From Streptacidiphilus sp. P02-A3a (GTDB lineage: Bacteria > Actinomycetota > Actinomycetes > Streptomycetales > Streptomycetaceae): 64,000 bases of DNA. The translations under genes were made by a program, and so were the position numbers. Where the stretch lies: the NCBI RefSeq assembly GCF_014084105.1, contig NZ_CP048289.1:6271922-6335921 (forward strand), read 5' to 3'. Below the pieces are notes generated by a model that saw only the letters and a list, made by a program, of their open reading frames with translations, had not been told where the DNA came from and did not search any database. Numbering within the stretch: the stretch's first letter is position 1; each line of letters begins with the position of its first letter. Below are positions 1 to 8,968 of the stretch, piece after piece.

Positions 1-16
1 CACGGGTGCCTCCTGG
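1..16 (-). other. RBS and GTG start of next operon gene
   Basis: On the minus strand the last bases read AGGAGG, five bases, then GTG at 3-1. This is a textbook Shine-Dalgarno and start, so another gene of the same operon probably begins at base 3, overlapping the end of the A-PCP gene. Nothing of its product can be seen. Confidence 0.5.
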
Positions 17-1906
17 GGCGGGGTTCGGTTCTCCGCCGGAGACCGGCAGCGGGGACGTGGAAGGGGTGCGGGTACGGCTACGGGCGCGCGCGGCCAGCCG
101 CCGGGCGCCGCGCGCGGCGCCGCCGTCCGGGGCCTCGGCGGCGGCGGTCGGCGCGACCAGCCGGGCCAGCGCGCGGACGGTCGGCGCCCGGTACAGGTCG
201 ACCATCAGCAGCCGGGGGGCGACCGAGCGGGTGAGCCGTTCGTGCAGCGCGGCCATCCGCAGCGAGGTGCCGCCCAGGTCGAAGAAGTTCTCGTCCAGGC
301 CGACCGCGGACCGGCCCAGGACCTCGCGCCAGGCCTCGGCGACGGCGCGCTCCAGCGGGTTGCCCGCGGTCGCGGGCGCGTCGGTGACGGCCGCCGTCAG
401 CGGGTCGGGCAGCGCCGCGCGGTCGATCTTGTGGTTGACGGTGAGCGGCAGCGCGTCCAGGAGCACGAACGCGGTCGGTACCGCGTGGTCCGGCAGCACC
501 CGGCGCAGCGCCGCGCGCAGCGCGCCGGGCCGGGGCCCGGCCCCCGGCGCCGGGACCAGGTGGGCGGCCAGCTGCCGTTCGCCCCGCCGGTCGGTGAACG
601 GCATCACCACCGCCTCGTCCACCTGCGGCAGGCCCTTGAGCACGCTCTCCACCTCGCCCGGCTCCACCCGGATCCCGGAGACCTTGACCTGGAAGTCGCG
701 GCGGCCGACCAGCAGCAGCGTCCCGTCCTCCAGCCGCCGGGCCAGGTCGCCGGTGCGGTGCACGCCCGGGACCGGGCCGGTGCCGGGGGCGAGGTAGCGG
801 CTGTGGACGACGAGTTCGCCCTCGCCGGGCCCGTCGACCGGCTGCCCGTCCGGGCCCTCCAGCAGCACCGTGGTCTCCGGCACCGGGAAGCCGAGCGGCA
901 GCACCCCGGTCGGCGGCCGGTAGTCCCGGTCGGCGACCCGGAGCAGCACGCAGGAGCACTCGGTGGAGCCGTAGGCCCCGGCGACCCGGCAGTGCCCGGC
1001 GAAGGCCCGCCGGTAGCTGTCGAGGTCGGCGCGGTGCAGCGGGTCGCCGCCCAGGGCGAGCATGCGCACGGCCGGGAGCCCGGTGCCGCGCGCGTCCATG
1101 GCCCGGACCAGCGCCCGGTACACCGGCAGCGTGGAGTGGTAGACGCTCAGCCGCTCGGCGGCCATCCAGTCGAGCAGCCCGGCGATGCCGAGCGCCTTGA
1201 GGTCGACCGGGTACAGCGCCGCGCCGTTCAGCAGCGCGGAGAAGGTGTCCTGGACGGCCGAGTCCCAGCTGTAGGCGGACTGCAGGGCGACCCGGTCCAG
1301 TGGCCCGATGCCGAGGCCGTCGGTCCAGGCGCGGGTGTGGTGCAGCACGTTGCGGTGGGTCTGCGCGACCGGCTTGGGCCGCCCGGTGGAGCCGGAGGTG
1401 TACAGCACGTACGCCTCGCCGTCGGGCACGGCGGCGGTGCCCGCGGCGGGCTCGGCCAGGAGCAGGTCCTGGTAGGCCAGCACCGGCCGGTCCGGCGCCA
1501 ACCGCCGGGCCTGGCCGGTGTTCGCGGCGTCGGTGACGACGGCGGCGACCCCGGCGTCGGCGGCCATGAACGCGAGCCGGTCCAGCGGGTAGGCGGCGTC
1601 CAGCGGGACGTAGCAGAGCCCGGCGCGGAGCGTCCCGAGCAGCGCCGCGACCATCTCCGCGCCGTGCGCGAAGAGCAGGCCCACCCGGTGCCCGGGCCGC
1701 AGCCCGGCTCCGGCCAGCGCGGACGCGATCCGCGCCGACAGCTCGGCCGTCTCCCGGTAGGTCCACCGGGTGGCGGGGGTGACCACGGCCTCCCGGTCGG
1801 CGTGCGCGGCGGCCCGGTCGAGGAAGCGGTGCACCAGCGTGCCCGCCGCGTCGGCCTCGGGGAAGGGGCGGTGACCGGTGGTCGGCTGCCCCGTCGGTGC
1901 GGTCAC
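1..1906 (-). CDS. Stand-alone NRPS adenylation-carrier protein, partial
   Basis: The reading frame starts at a GTG (1906) that overlaps the upstream stop as GTGA, and is still open at base 2, so at least 635 residues are coded and the 3' end is missing. Residues about 20-510 are an adenylation domain: LYTSGSTGRPK (A3) near 168, GRRDFQVK with RVEPGEVE (A8) near 405, and the A10 lysine in NHKIDR near 490. A carrier domain follows, with FFDLGGTSLR (phosphopantetheine serine) near 540. The Asp of WDSAV in A4 is the usual amino-group contact, so an amino acid substrate is expected, but I do not recognise the pocket code. No condensation domain is present, so it probably loads a residue in trans for the NRPS at 10087-14544. 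It is the last gene visible in that operon. Confidence 0.85.
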   Translation of the reverse strand, partial: MTAPTGQPTTGHRPFPEADAAGTLVHRFLDRAAAHADREAVVTPATRWTYRETAELSARIASALAGAGLRPGHRVGLLFAHGAEMVAALLGTLRAGLCYVPLDAAYPLDRLAFMAADAGVAAVVTDAANTGQARRLAPDRPVLAYQDLLLAEPAAGTAAVPDGEAYVLYTSGSTGRPKPVAQTHRNVLHHTRAWTDGLGIGPLDRVALQSAYSWDSAVQDTFSALLNGAALYPVDLKALGIAGLLDWMAAERLSVYHSTLPVYRALVRAMDARGTGLPAVRMLALGGDPLHRADLDSYRRAFAGHCRVAGAYGSTECSCVLLRVADRDYRPPTGVLPLGFPVPETTVLLEGPDGQPVDGPGEGELVVHSRYLAPGTGPVPGVHRTGDLARRLEDGTLLLVGRRDFQVKVSGIRVEPGEVESVLKGLPQVDEAVVMPFTDRRGERQLAAHLVPAPGAGPRPGALRAALRRVLPDHAVPTAFVLLDALPLTVNHKIDRAALPDPLTAAVTDAPATAGNPLERAVAEAWREVLGRSAVGLDENFFDLGGTSLRMAALHERLTRSVAPRLLMVDLYRAPTVRALARLVAPTAAAEAPDGGAARGARRLAARARSRTRTPSTSPLPVSGGEPNPAPGGTR

Positions 1907-2991
1907 GGCGCGGTGCTCCCTTCGGTGGTGTGGTAGCGGAACAGCGCGGCCGGGTGGGCCGGCCGCCGCCGCAACTCCTGGTAGGCCTCGGCGGCCCGGT
2001 CGAGCGGGTACTCGGGCAGGCCCATCCGCCCGGGGGTGACCACCCCCTCGCCGATCAGGTCGAGCGCCCGCTGCAGGTTCTCGGTGACGGTGCCCTCGCC
2101 CGGGGGCGGCGCCAGTTCGGTGAGTCCGCGCGCGTATCCGGCGTCCCGGTAGCCGGCCCCGCAGCGGGCGGCGAAGCGGATGTCGACATTGCCCAGTTCG
2201 ACGCTGAAGTCGATCCGGGCGCTGAAGCGTCCGACACCGACCAGCCGGGGCCGCCCCGGGGCGCGGGCCGCCCAGCGGGCGGCGGCGGCCACGGTGTCAC
2301 TGGACTCGCCGGTGCCGCAGAGGAACACGCACCGGCCGCCGCCGGTCGGCGGCTCCGCCTCGGCCGCCAGGAACTCCGGTCCGACGGCGGTGGCCAGGCC
2401 CAGCGCGGCGGCGCCGCGCAGCCGGTCCGGCCGCAGGTCCAGCAGGGTGACCCGGCGGACGTGCGCGGCGGCGGTCTGGGCGACCAGCTGGCCCACCATC
2501 CCGGCGCCGACCACGGCCACCTCGTCGCCCGGGGCCAGGGTCGCCCGGTCCACCGCGTGCACCGCGGTGGCGCCGAGCCCGGCGACCACGGCCGCGCGCA
2601 ACGGCAGGTCGCTCGGCACCCGGCGGCACAGCCGGTACGGGACGACGGCCACGTCGCCGTGGACCGCCTCGCCCCAGCCCATCGCGATCACCCGGTTCCC
2701 CGGGGCGAAACCGGTCACGCCGGGGCCGACCGCGTCCACGGTCCCGGCCGAGCAGTAGCCGAGCGGGAACCGCTCGCCGGTGCGCGCGGACCGGTCCAGG
2801 TAGTGCAGTTCGGTGCCCGGGCTGACCAGGCTCCAGTCGGCGCGCAGCCGCAACTCGCCGCGCCCGGGCGGTCCGTGCTGGACCCACTCGGCGCTGGGCA
2901 CGGCGAAGCCGTCGGCCACCAGCCGCCGGGCGGAGAGCACCGTGTCGGCGGCCGGGGCGGGTGCGGAGACCCGGGTGGGGACGGCGTTCAC
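1903..2991 (-). CDS. MDR-family (BchC-like) alcohol dehydrogenase
   Basis: A 362-residue medium-chain dehydrogenase/reductase with an N-terminal GroES-like fold (LVSPGTEL near 55-65, GYCSAGTVDAVGPGV) and a Rossmann fold with VAVVGAGMVGQLVAQ near 175. The usual zinc GHE motif reads GYC, so the catalytic zinc may be absent. The VSPGTE segment is typical of the branch containing bacteriochlorophyllide dehydrogenase BchC. It probably oxidises or reduces an alcohol/ketone of the operon product with NAD(P). The GTG start overlaps the preceding stop (GTGA), and its own stop overlaps the next GTG, so it is translationally coupled on both sides. The substrate is unknown. Confidence 0.8.
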   Translation of the reverse strand: MNAVPTRVSAPAPAADTVLSARRLVADGFAVPSAEWVQHGPPGRGELRLRADWSLVSPGTELHYLDRSARTGERFPLGYCSAGTVDAVGPGVTGFAPGNRVIAMGWGEAVHGDVAVVPYRLCRRVPSDLPLRAAVVAGLGATAVHAVDRATLAPGDEVAVVGAGMVGQLVAQTAAAHVRRVTLLDLRPDRLRGAAALGLATAVGPEFLAAEAEPPTGGGRCVFLCGTGESSDTVAAAARWAARAPGRPRLVGVGRFSARIDFSVELGNVDIRFAARCGAGYRDAGYARGLTELAPPPGEGTVTENLQRALDLIGEGVVTPGRMGLPEYPLDRAAEAYQELRRRPAHPAALFRYHTTEGSTAP

Positions 2992-4208
2992 CGGCTGGCC
3001 TCCGTCTCCGGCGCCGCGATCAGCCGCTCGTCCGGGACGATCTCGGCGAGCTCCTCGGTGTGGCCGGGGATCGGTCCGTTCGGGATCGGCAGGCCCGACT
3101 TCTCGTACGAGGCACGGCGGTTGCGTTTGCGTTCCAGGCCCAGGTTGAGCCCGGCCAGCTCGACCGGGGTGTGCCGCAGCAGCCCCCGGGCACCCGCCTC
3201 GGCCACCGCCTTCGCCCCGGCCCCGGTCCGCACGAACACCCGCCCGTGCTTGTGCTGTTCGCGCTGCTCCACGCTGGCGGCGAAGATGTTCGGGTCGCCG
3301 TCGCTGACGCTGACGTCGGCGATCCCGGACATCCAGTCCCCGCAGGACAGGCAGCGGTGCGTCTTGTTGGCCGCGAAGTCGCGCACCGCCTGCCAGAAGG
3401 CCACGGTGTGGCGCTCCCCGTCGTCGGTGCGGATCTCGATGTTCCCGGGGTACTCGCCCTCCCGGTAGCGCAGCCGCACCACCGACTCCAGCGGGATCTC
3501 CGCCCGCTCCCGGATCAGGGTGGCGGTGCCCTCCGGCCGGGTGCTGGACGAGCAGGCGGGCTCGACCATGAGCACCACCCGGTCCCGCGCCCAGCGGCCG
3601 GCCGCGGTGTCCATCGCCTGGAGCTTGCGCATCGCCTGGATGTGGCAGGCCACCCCGGTCAGGGCCACCCCGGTCTCCGGCTCCTCCCGCATGACCTGCC
3701 GCAACGCGCCCAGGTAGGGCGCGAGTTGGTAGGTCGACTGGGACTGCTCGACCAGTGCGGCGGGATCCCGGACCAGGACCGGCGCGGCGCGCCAGGGCTC
3801 CTCCGGGTCGCGGCCCATGCACAGCGCCACACCCGCGCCCAGGGCCAGCAGCGCGGTCTGCAGCAGCACGGTCAGCGAGCCGCCGCTGGCCGACGCCCGG
3901 TACAGCCCGGGTTCGGTGGCGTGTCCGGCGAGGACCTCGGCGAAGACCCCGGTCCAGCGTTCGGCGGGCTCGCGGGTCCGGCCGAAGAGCCGCTCCTCGG
4001 CCGCCGGGGTGGCCGGGTCGAGGCCGGGGCAGACGGCGAGGCAGTCCCCGCAGCCGGCGCAGTCGTCGGCGCCCCAGGCGTCCGCGGTGAGCACCGGCAG
4101 CAGCCCGTCGAAGCCGATGACGTCCGGCGGGCAGGCCAGTTGGCAGGCACCGCAGGCGGTGCACAGGCCGGGTTCGATGATCTCGCGTTGAAGCTGGTGG
4201 AACGTCAT
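2988..4208 (-). CDS. FrhB-family Fe-S flavoprotein oxidoreductase
   Basis: A 406-residue protein of the coenzyme F420 hydrogenase/dehydrogenase beta-subunit family. The N-terminus carries two ferredoxin-type clusters, CTACGACQLACP near 16 and CAGCGDCLAVCPG near 50. The central part has the FrhB domain (SASGGSLT, GVACHIQAMRK) and further cysteines (CLSCGDW) near 285. Family members use FAD and [4Fe-4S] clusters to reduce F420, chlorophyll-type rings or other unsaturated substrates, so a reductive or F420-linked step in this pathway is likely. ATG 4208 lies two bases after the aminotransferase stop, which means it is coupled. The real electron donor and substrate cannot be read from the sequence. 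Confidence 0.85.
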   Translation of the reverse strand: MTFHQLQREIIEPGLCTACGACQLACPPDVIGFDGLLPVLTADAWGADDCAGCGDCLAVCPGLDPATPAAEERLFGRTREPAERWTGVFAEVLAGHATEPGLYRASASGGSLTVLLQTALLALGAGVALCMGRDPEEPWRAAPVLVRDPAALVEQSQSTYQLAPYLGALRQVMREEPETGVALTGVACHIQAMRKLQAMDTAAGRWARDRVVLMVEPACSSSTRPEGTATLIRERAEIPLESVVRLRYREGEYPGNIEIRTDDGERHTVAFWQAVRDFAANKTHRCLSCGDWMSGIADVSVSDGDPNIFAASVEQREQHKHGRVFVRTGAGAKAVAEAGARGLLRHTPVELAGLNLGLERKRNRRASYEKSGLPIPNGPIPGHTEELAEIVPDERLIAAPETEASR

Positions 4209-4210
4209 GG

Positions 4211-5494
4211 TCAACAGCTCCCAGCGGCGGTGACGGAGGCGTGCAGGGTCTCGATCAGGAACAGGTACTCGTCGGTGGCCAGCAGCGCCGGGGGGACGAT
4301 CTTCACGGTGGCCCCCTCGGGGCCGCCGCCGAACAGCAGCAGCCGCCGCTCCGAGGCCGCCGCGAGCACCCGTCGGGCCGCCGCCGGGTCGGGCCGCCCG
4401 TCCGCGCCGACGCAGTCGAAGGCGGCGAGCGCGCCGATCGCGCGCGGGGCCGCCAGCCGGGGGTTCCCGGCGGCGAGCGCGCCGAGGTCGGCCGCGAGCC
4501 GCGCGCCGAGCACCCGGGCCTCCCCGGCCAGGTCCTCGCGGACCACGGTGTCCAGCACCGCGCCGGCGGCGGCGCAGGAGACCGGGTGCCCGGAGAAGGT
4601 GGAGGTCTGCACGCCCGGCGGCAGCGCGTCCACGGTCTCCCGTTCGCCGACCACGGCCGCGATCGGGAAGCCGTTGCCGAGGGTCTTGCCGAGCAGCGTC
4701 AGGTCCGGCGGCCGGACCAGCAGCTCGGCCGCGAACAGCCGCCCGGCCCGGCCGAGGCCGGTGTAGATCTCGTCCAGCACGAACAGCGCGCCGCGTTCCC
4801 CGGCCTGCCGGGCGATCTCGTCCAGCAGCGCGGGCGGGACCGCCAGTACCCCCTCGGTGACCTGGACCGGTTCCAGCACCACGGCGGCGGTGCCGCCGAG
4901 CCGGTCGGCCCGGTCCAGCGCGGCGGACAGACCGGCCGCGAACGCGGCGGCGTCCACCGGGCCCGGACGCCGGGGGTCGGGCAGGTCGGCGGTGACCACG
5001 GTGTCGCGCGGCAGCGCGCTGAACGACTTGAACTCCGCCCGCCAGGTCAGCCCCAGCGCCCCGGCGGTCTTCCCGTGGTAGCCGTAGCGGAAGCTCAGCA
5101 CCGCCCGGTGGCCGGTGGCCGCGCGGGCGATCTTCAGTGCCGCCTCCACCGCCTCGGCCCCGGTCGCGGTGGGCAGCACCGCCGGGTCGTGGTAGGGGGC
5201 GATCCCGGCGATCCGGGCGGTGAGCCCGGCCCGTACGTCGGACATCAGCTTGCACCCGGTGTGGGTGAGCCGCCCGATCTGGGCGATGGCGGCGGCGGTG
5301 ACCTCCGGGTGCTGGTGGCCGAGGGTGGCCGCGCCGCTGCCCGAGGTGCCGTCGAACCAGCGGGTGCCGTCGTCGGCGTAGAGCCAGGGCCCGTGCCCCG
5401 AGGTGAACCGGGGCCCGACGGCGCTCCCGGTGGAGCGGGCCTCGTGGCCGGGCGCGGACAGGCCGGTGAGGGGGGCGGTCGCGAGCTCGTTCAT
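4211..5494 (-). CDS. Class III PLP aminotransferase
   Basis: A 427-residue fold-type I aminotransferase of the ornithine/4-aminobutyrate/glutamate-1-semialdehyde group. Seen in order are GSGAATLGHQHPEV near 52, GAEAVEAALKIAR near 105 (phosphate binding), the FVLDEIYTGLGRAG Asp near 240, and the Schiff-base lysine in LLGKTLGNGFP near 270. It probably converts an aldehyde or ketone made by this operon into an amine. ATG 5494 overlaps the EPSP-synthase-like stop as ATGA. Family and activity type are clear; the substrate is not. Confidence 0.88.
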   Translation of the reverse strand: MNELATAPLTGLSAPGHEARSTGSAVGPRFTSGHGPWLYADDGTRWFDGTSGSGAATLGHQHPEVTAAAIAQIGRLTHTGCKLMSDVRAGLTARIAGIAPYHDPAVLPTATGAEAVEAALKIARAATGHRAVLSFRYGYHGKTAGALGLTWRAEFKSFSALPRDTVVTADLPDPRRPGPVDAAAFAAGLSAALDRADRLGGTAAVVLEPVQVTEGVLAVPPALLDEIARQAGERGALFVLDEIYTGLGRAGRLFAAELLVRPPDLTLLGKTLGNGFPIAAVVGERETVDALPPGVQTSTFSGHPVSCAAAGAVLDTVVREDLAGEARVLGARLAADLGALAAGNPRLAAPRAIGALAAFDCVGADGRPDPAAARRVLAAASERRLLLFGGGPEGATVKIVPPALLATDEYLFLIETLHASVTAAGSC

Positions 5495-6912
5495 CAGATG
5501 TCCTCCGCCATACGGGCGCCGATGGCACGCTGCACATCGGCGAAGTCCGGGAAGGAGGTGCGGTGGCAGGCTCCCCCCAGCACGGTGGTGCGGCCCGGCA
5601 GGCTGGTCGCCAGGGTCGCGGCGGCCATGGCCACCCGGTGGTCCTCGAAGCCGGGGACGCTCGCCGCCCGCAGCGGCGCGCCGCCGGTGATCCGCAGCCC
5701 GTCGGACTCCACCTCGATCCGGGCGCCGAAGGCCCGCGCCATCCGGGCGGTGGTCTCCAGCCGGTCGGTCTCCTTGAAGCGCAGTTCCTCGGCGCAGCCG
5801 ATCCAGGAGGTCCCCGGGAGCCGGGCGGCGACCACCGCCAGCAGCGGCACCTCGTCGATCAGCGCGTGCAGTTCGGCCGGACGCTCGACCCGGACGGCGG
5901 TCACCGCGTCCAGGCCGCCGCGGGCCACGACGGTGCCGACCGGCTCGCCGCCGCCGGTGACCGTCCGGTCCCGGTAGCCGATGTCGGCTCCGGCGCGGCG
6001 CAGCACGTCGAAGAAGCCGAGCCGGGTCGGGTTCAGGCAGACCCCGGGGACGCTCAGCTCGCCGCCGTCGCCCCAGAGCAGGTGCGCGGCGACCGGGTAG
6101 GCCGCGAGCGAGGGGTCGGCCGGGACGTCCAGCTCCGCCGGTACCGTGCACGCGCCGCCGTCGTAGCGCAGTTCCCCGGGGGACTCGGTGATCCCGGCGC
6201 CGAAGGCGGCGAGCATCCGCTCGGTGTGGTCGCGGGAGCTGACCGGGTGCCGGATGGTCATCGGCAGCCGGGCCGCGGCGGCGGCCAGCAGCACCGCGGA
6301 GCGGGCCTGGGCGCTGCCCACCGTCAGCCGCACCGTGCCCGGCCGGTGCACCGGTCCGTGCACCAGCACCGGCAGCCGTCCCGGGTCGCCGAGGTAGTCG
6401 ATCCGGGCGCCCATCTCGATCAGCGGTTCCACCAGCCAGTCCATCGGCCGGTGCCGCAGCACCTCGTCCCCGTCGACGACGGCGGCGGTGCCGGTCCCGG
6501 CCAGGACGCCGACCAGCAGCCGGGCGGCGGCGCTGGACCCCGCCGTCCACAGGTAGGGCACGCCGCCGGGGCCGCCGGTCAGCGCCGGGTGCGGGTGGAC
6601 CGGCTGCGGCACCGGGGCGTCGGGGCGGACCAGCAGCGCGTCGCCGTCGGCGTCGACCCGCAGGCCGAGGGCGTGCAGCGCGGGCAGCAGCGCGCGTACC
6701 GCGCCGCCGAGGTTCGCGTTGCGCACCGTCAGCCGCCCGGCCGCGTCGAGCGCTCCGGGCAGCAGCGCCGCCAGCAGCGCCCGGTGGCTGACCGACTTGT
6801 CGCCCGGAACCCGGACTGCCGTCGGGCCGCCGGGGCGGGCGGTTCGGCCGCCGGTCACCAGCAGGTCCGCCGACAGCGTCGCCGGTCCCTGGTGCTCCAA
6901 GGTCTCGGACAC
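5494..6912 (-). CDS. EPSP-synthase-like enolpyruvyl transferase
   Basis: A 472-residue member of the 3-phosphoshikimate 1-carboxyvinyltransferase (AroA) family. Conserved family motifs are VPGDKSVSHRALL (33-45), SAQARSAVLL, SSRDHTERML, IDEVPLLA, RFKETDRLETT and DHRVAMA. Two normally conserved places look changed. The glycine-rich loop usually reading like NAGTAxRP is here WTAGSSAAAR (about 122-131), and the lysine expected just before the C-terminal SFPDF motif appears as Thr (RTSFPDF). GTG 6912 was chosen because GAGGAGG lies 8-9 bases upstream; the longer ATG 6948 has no clear RBS. It lies inside a secondary-metabolite operon, so it is either a biosynthetic enzyme acting on a shikimate-like substrate or a duplicated, resistant target. 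Confidence 0.85.
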   Translation of the reverse strand: MSETLEHQGPATLSADLLVTGGRTARPGGPTAVRVPGDKSVSHRALLAALLPGALDAAGRLTVRNANLGGAVRALLPALHALGLRVDADGDALLVRPDAPVPQPVHPHPALTGGPGGVPYLWTAGSSAAARLLVGVLAGTGTAAVVDGDEVLRHRPMDWLVEPLIEMGARIDYLGDPGRLPVLVHGPVHRPGTVRLTVGSAQARSAVLLAAAAARLPMTIRHPVSSRDHTERMLAAFGAGITESPGELRYDGGACTVPAELDVPADPSLAAYPVAAHLLWGDGGELSVPGVCLNPTRLGFFDVLRRAGADIGYRDRTVTGGGEPVGTVVARGGLDAVTAVRVERPAELHALIDEVPLLAVVAARLPGTSWIGCAEELRFKETDRLETTARMARAFGARIEVESDGLRITGGAPLRAASVPGFEDHRVAMAAATLATSLPGRTTVLGGACHRTSFPDFADVQRAIGARMAEDI

Positions 6913-6978
6913 GCGGTACTCCTCCTCTCGGTCCCGGCCGGGGACCACCGGTCGTGCTCAGGGGTGACAGCGGAGCGC

Positions 6979-8931
6979 TCAGGCGCGGGTGATCCGGATC
7001 CCGTCCAGGTAGAGCACGTCGAGCCCGGTCTTCAGGAAGAGCTCCAGCGCCTGCTCGGGCTGCTCGACGATCGGTTCGCCGGGCCCGTTCAGCGAGGTGT
7101 TCATCACCACCGGGACGCCGGTGAGCCGGTGGAAGGCGCTGATCACCGCGTGGTAGCCGCCGGCGGACTCGTCCACCGTCTGGATCCGGGCGGTGCCGTC
7201 GACGTGGGTGACCGCCGGGATGTCGCCGCGCCGGACCTTCGCGTTGAAGAGCATGTACGGCGAGGGCAGCGGCACCTCGCGGAACCACTCGGCGGCGTGC
7301 TCGGCCAGCACCGCGGGGGCGAACGGACGCCAGGCCTCCCGGTCCTTGATCCGGTTCACCCGGGGCCAGTTCTCGGCCCGGCGCGGGTCGGCCATGATCG
7401 AGCGGTGCCCGAGCGCCCGGGGACCGGCCTCGCTGCCGCCCGCGAACCAGGCGACCACGGCGTCGGCGGCCAGGTCCTCGGCCGCGCGTTCGGCGGCCCG
7501 CCGCGGGCCGAGCCGCTCGGCCGAGATCCGGTCCCCGGCCGCCGCCACCGCGCGGTCCACCGCCTCCGGTGTCGGCGCCGCGCCCAGGTAGGGCGAGGGC
7601 AGCGTCCCGGCGGGACCGGCGGACGGCGGCAGCGGGCGGTCCAGCACCGAGTGCAGCACCGCCAGCGCCGCGCCGATGGCGATGCCGCTGTCGTCGCAGG
7701 CGGGCTCGACGAACACCCGCGGGAACGGGCCCTCCTGCGCGATCTGGCTGTTGGAGGGGCAGTTGAGCGCGGTGCCGCCGGACAGGCAGAGCCGGTCCTG
7801 GGTCAGTCCGGCGGCGCCCAGCGAGGCGTGCAGCGCGCGCACCGCCTCGATCCGGACCTCCTCGAACAGCTTCTGGGTGCTGGCCGCGATGTCCGCGTTG
7901 ATCGGCGCGGTGGCCCGCGCCGGGTCACCGTAGGGGGCCAGGTCGTAGCCCATCCGCTCGGCCTCGCGGCGGCAGTGCCGCAGCCAGGCGCTGGTCGCGT
8001 CGGTGGCCAGGCGTCCGCTGAGGTCGGTGTGGTTGCCGAGGAAGCGCGAGGAGTAGAACCGCGGCCGCCCGTAGGCCGACAGGCCCATCAGCTTGCCCGC
8101 CGGGCCGACCAGGCCCAGCCCCAGCGCCGCGCCGACCCGGTCGTAGAGCCCGCCCAGGCCCAGGTGGTGCGGCGTCAGCGGGTACAGGGCCTGGCCGCGC
8201 CCGAGGTAGAACATCCCGCTGTGGCAGCCCTCGCCCTCGGCGTAGCCGTCGTGGGTGAGCACCGCCGCCTGGTCGAAGCCGGACTGGTAGTAGCCGCTGG
8301 CCGCGTGGGCGAGGTGGTGGTGCAGCGCGTAGCCGGGGACGGTGCTGCCGTCCAGGGTCACCCGCACCGGCAGGTGGAAGCCGTACCGGAGCCGGTCCTG
8401 GACGTCGGCGGGCGCGGCGGCCAGCGCGGCCAGGCCGCGGCCCTCGGCCCAGTCGGCGGTCGAGGCGAAGTCGTCCACCCAGGGCGTGGCGCGCAGGTCG
8501 GCCCGCGCCGTACCGGCGTGCTCCGGGAACAGCTTGGCGTAGGAGCGGCCGAGCCAGGTGGCGGACAGCGCCGGGTCGTAGAGCAGGTCCAGGAACCCGC
8601 CGCCGCCGCGGCGCAGCGCCGCCTCGGCCCCCTCCTCCTCAAGTACCGTGCAGGGGCGGCCGAAGGGGTCCTCGGCGGTGTACTCGACCGCGAGCGCCGC
8701 CGGGTCGTCCACGATCAGCTCGACCCCCTGGGTGGAGCAGACCGCGACCGCGTCCAGCTCGGCCGCGGTGATCCCGGCGACCGCCAGCGCCCGGCGGACG
8801 GTGGCCAGGTCCAGCGTGGCCGCGTGCTTGACCCGGGTGTGCCGCTCGCGCAGCACGTACGCGGCGACCTCGCCGTCGCGGACCACCGCCGCGGCGGCGT
8901 CGTGGCCGTAGTGGAGCCCAAGGATGATCAT
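6979..8931 (-). CDS. NodU/TobZ-family O-carbamoyltransferase
   Basis: A 650-residue carbamoyltransferase. The N-terminal Kae1-like ATP/metal domain starts MIILGLHYGHDAAA, carries the iron-ligand region HHHLAHAASGYY near 205, and SGGTALNCPSN near 405. The C-terminal YrdC-like part includes AGGSEAGPRALGHRSI near 500 and VMNTSLNGPGEPI near 620. The family transfers carbamoyl from carbamoyl phosphate, via carbamoyl-adenylate, to a hydroxyl group, as in tobramycin, cephamycin and Nod factor. The operon product is therefore probably an O-carbamate. GGAGGAG lies five bases before ATG 8931. The 66-bp gap to the next gene is the longest in the operon. Confidence 0.9.
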   Translation of the reverse strand: MIILGLHYGHDAAAAVVRDGEVAAYVLRERHTRVKHAATLDLATVRRALAVAGITAAELDAVAVCSTQGVELIVDDPAALAVEYTAEDPFGRPCTVLEEEGAEAALRRGGGGFLDLLYDPALSATWLGRSYAKLFPEHAGTARADLRATPWVDDFASTADWAEGRGLAALAAAPADVQDRLRYGFHLPVRVTLDGSTVPGYALHHHLAHAASGYYQSGFDQAAVLTHDGYAEGEGCHSGMFYLGRGQALYPLTPHHLGLGGLYDRVGAALGLGLVGPAGKLMGLSAYGRPRFYSSRFLGNHTDLSGRLATDATSAWLRHCRREAERMGYDLAPYGDPARATAPINADIAASTQKLFEEVRIEAVRALHASLGAAGLTQDRLCLSGGTALNCPSNSQIAQEGPFPRVFVEPACDDSGIAIGAALAVLHSVLDRPLPPSAGPAGTLPSPYLGAAPTPEAVDRAVAAAGDRISAERLGPRRAAERAAEDLAADAVVAWFAGGSEAGPRALGHRSIMADPRRAENWPRVNRIKDREAWRPFAPAVLAEHAAEWFREVPLPSPYMLFNAKVRRGDIPAVTHVDGTARIQTVDESAGGYHAVISAFHRLTGVPVVMNTSLNGPGEPIVEQPEQALELFLKTGLDVLYLDGIRITRA

Positions 8932-8968
8932 CGATTCTCCTCCGGTGGCCCCGAGGGGCCTCGAACGG

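Noticed and set aside
78..1766. 562-codon minus-strand frame inside the A-PCP gene
   Set aside because: It is out of frame with the recognisable adenylation motifs and gives an Arg/Ala/Gly-rich product.
242..1936. Long open reading frame on the plus strand opposite the A-PCP gene
   Set aside because: It is an antisense frame of very GC-rich coding DNA: low-complexity Arg/Gly/Pro/Val product with no domain, while the minus strand codes a clear adenylation domain.
5494..6912. MurA (UDP-GlcNAc enolpyruvyl transferase) or fosfomycin-type target
   Set aside because: The RFKETDR, DHRVAMA and VPGDKSVSHR motifs are those of the AroA branch, and no MurA-type catalytic Cys loop was seen.
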